A stretch of DNA of 5,790 nucleotides, taken from NCBI GenBank assembly GCA_937967725.1, contig CALBSY010000116.1:1-5790 (forward strand), given 5' to 3'. A model generated the notes under the pieces. That model made no database searches, had not been told where the DNA came from, and saw nothing but the letters and a program-made list of their open reading frames with translations. Made by a program: the position numbers and the translations under genes. Source of the DNA: an uncultured Alphaproteobacteria bacterium. GTDB taxonomy: Bacteria > Pseudomonadota > Alphaproteobacteria > Caulobacterales > Aquidulcibacteraceae. Every line of letters starts with the position of its first letter. The stretch's first letter is position 1. This document shows, one piece after another, positions 5,771-5,790 of this stretch.

Positions 5771-5790
5771 CGCGCTCCCGCGGCTCGATC

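Noticed and set aside
5764..5790. Group I intron interrupting the tRNA-Phe gene
   Set aside because: Group I introns end in G and follow a U of the 5' exon. Here a terminal G would place the junction before position 32, after a position that is normally A, and too little sequence is visible to show an intron core.
5764..5790. Intact tRNA-Phe with a short insertion (GCGCG) in the anticodon stem
   Set aside because: Removing the five bases does restore part of a GGGA stem strand, but the next bases still need another indel and substitutions to make a D-arm, so replacement of the 5' half is simpler. It remains a minor alternative.

Overview
This is a GC-rich, tightly packed stretch of bacterial chromosome. 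Gene content and style suggest an alphaproteobacterium: a COG0523/CobW GTPase coupled to a WD40 protein, an AsmA-family protein with an Ala/Pro linker, weak or absent Shine-Dalgarno sequences, and overlapping start and stop codons. I cannot name the genus from sequence alone.

Left block, plus strand (2-1713): the 3' end of valS (valyl-tRNA synthetase) is followed by an extended short-chain dehydrogenase/epimerase whose ATG overlaps the valS stop by one base (TAATG). Middle block, minus strand (3715 to 1710): a G3E-family GTPase/metallochaperone (COG0523) with a His-rich metal-binding insert is translationally coupled, probably through a GTGA overlap, to a WD40-repeat beta-propeller protein. 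The WD40 gene and the epimerase converge and share one palindromic TTAA as both stop codons. Right block, plus strand (3787-5721): an AsmA-family gene transcribed divergently from the GTPase gene across a 71-base gap. It is broken by one in-frame TGA at 4849-4851, in its low-complexity linker. Both halves stay in the same frame, so it is either a fresh nonsense mutation, a sequencing error, or a gene now making a truncated protein.

Right edge (5726-5790): five bases after the AsmA stop there is, on the minus strand, an excellent 3' half of a tRNA-Phe(GAA), from the anticodon loop through CCA. Its 5' half is not present: the sequence stops fitting a tRNA exactly at the anticodon stem. This is the pattern left where a tyrosine-recombinase element integrates into a tRNA gene. 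It predicts a genomic island or ICE immediately to the right of the window, with the intact tRNA-Phe at its far end. This junction and the interrupted AsmA gene are the two observations most worth following. The rest is ordinary housekeeping and metal-homeostasis content. There is no gene-free stretch over 300 bases, and I see no CRISPR array, IS element or rRNA.
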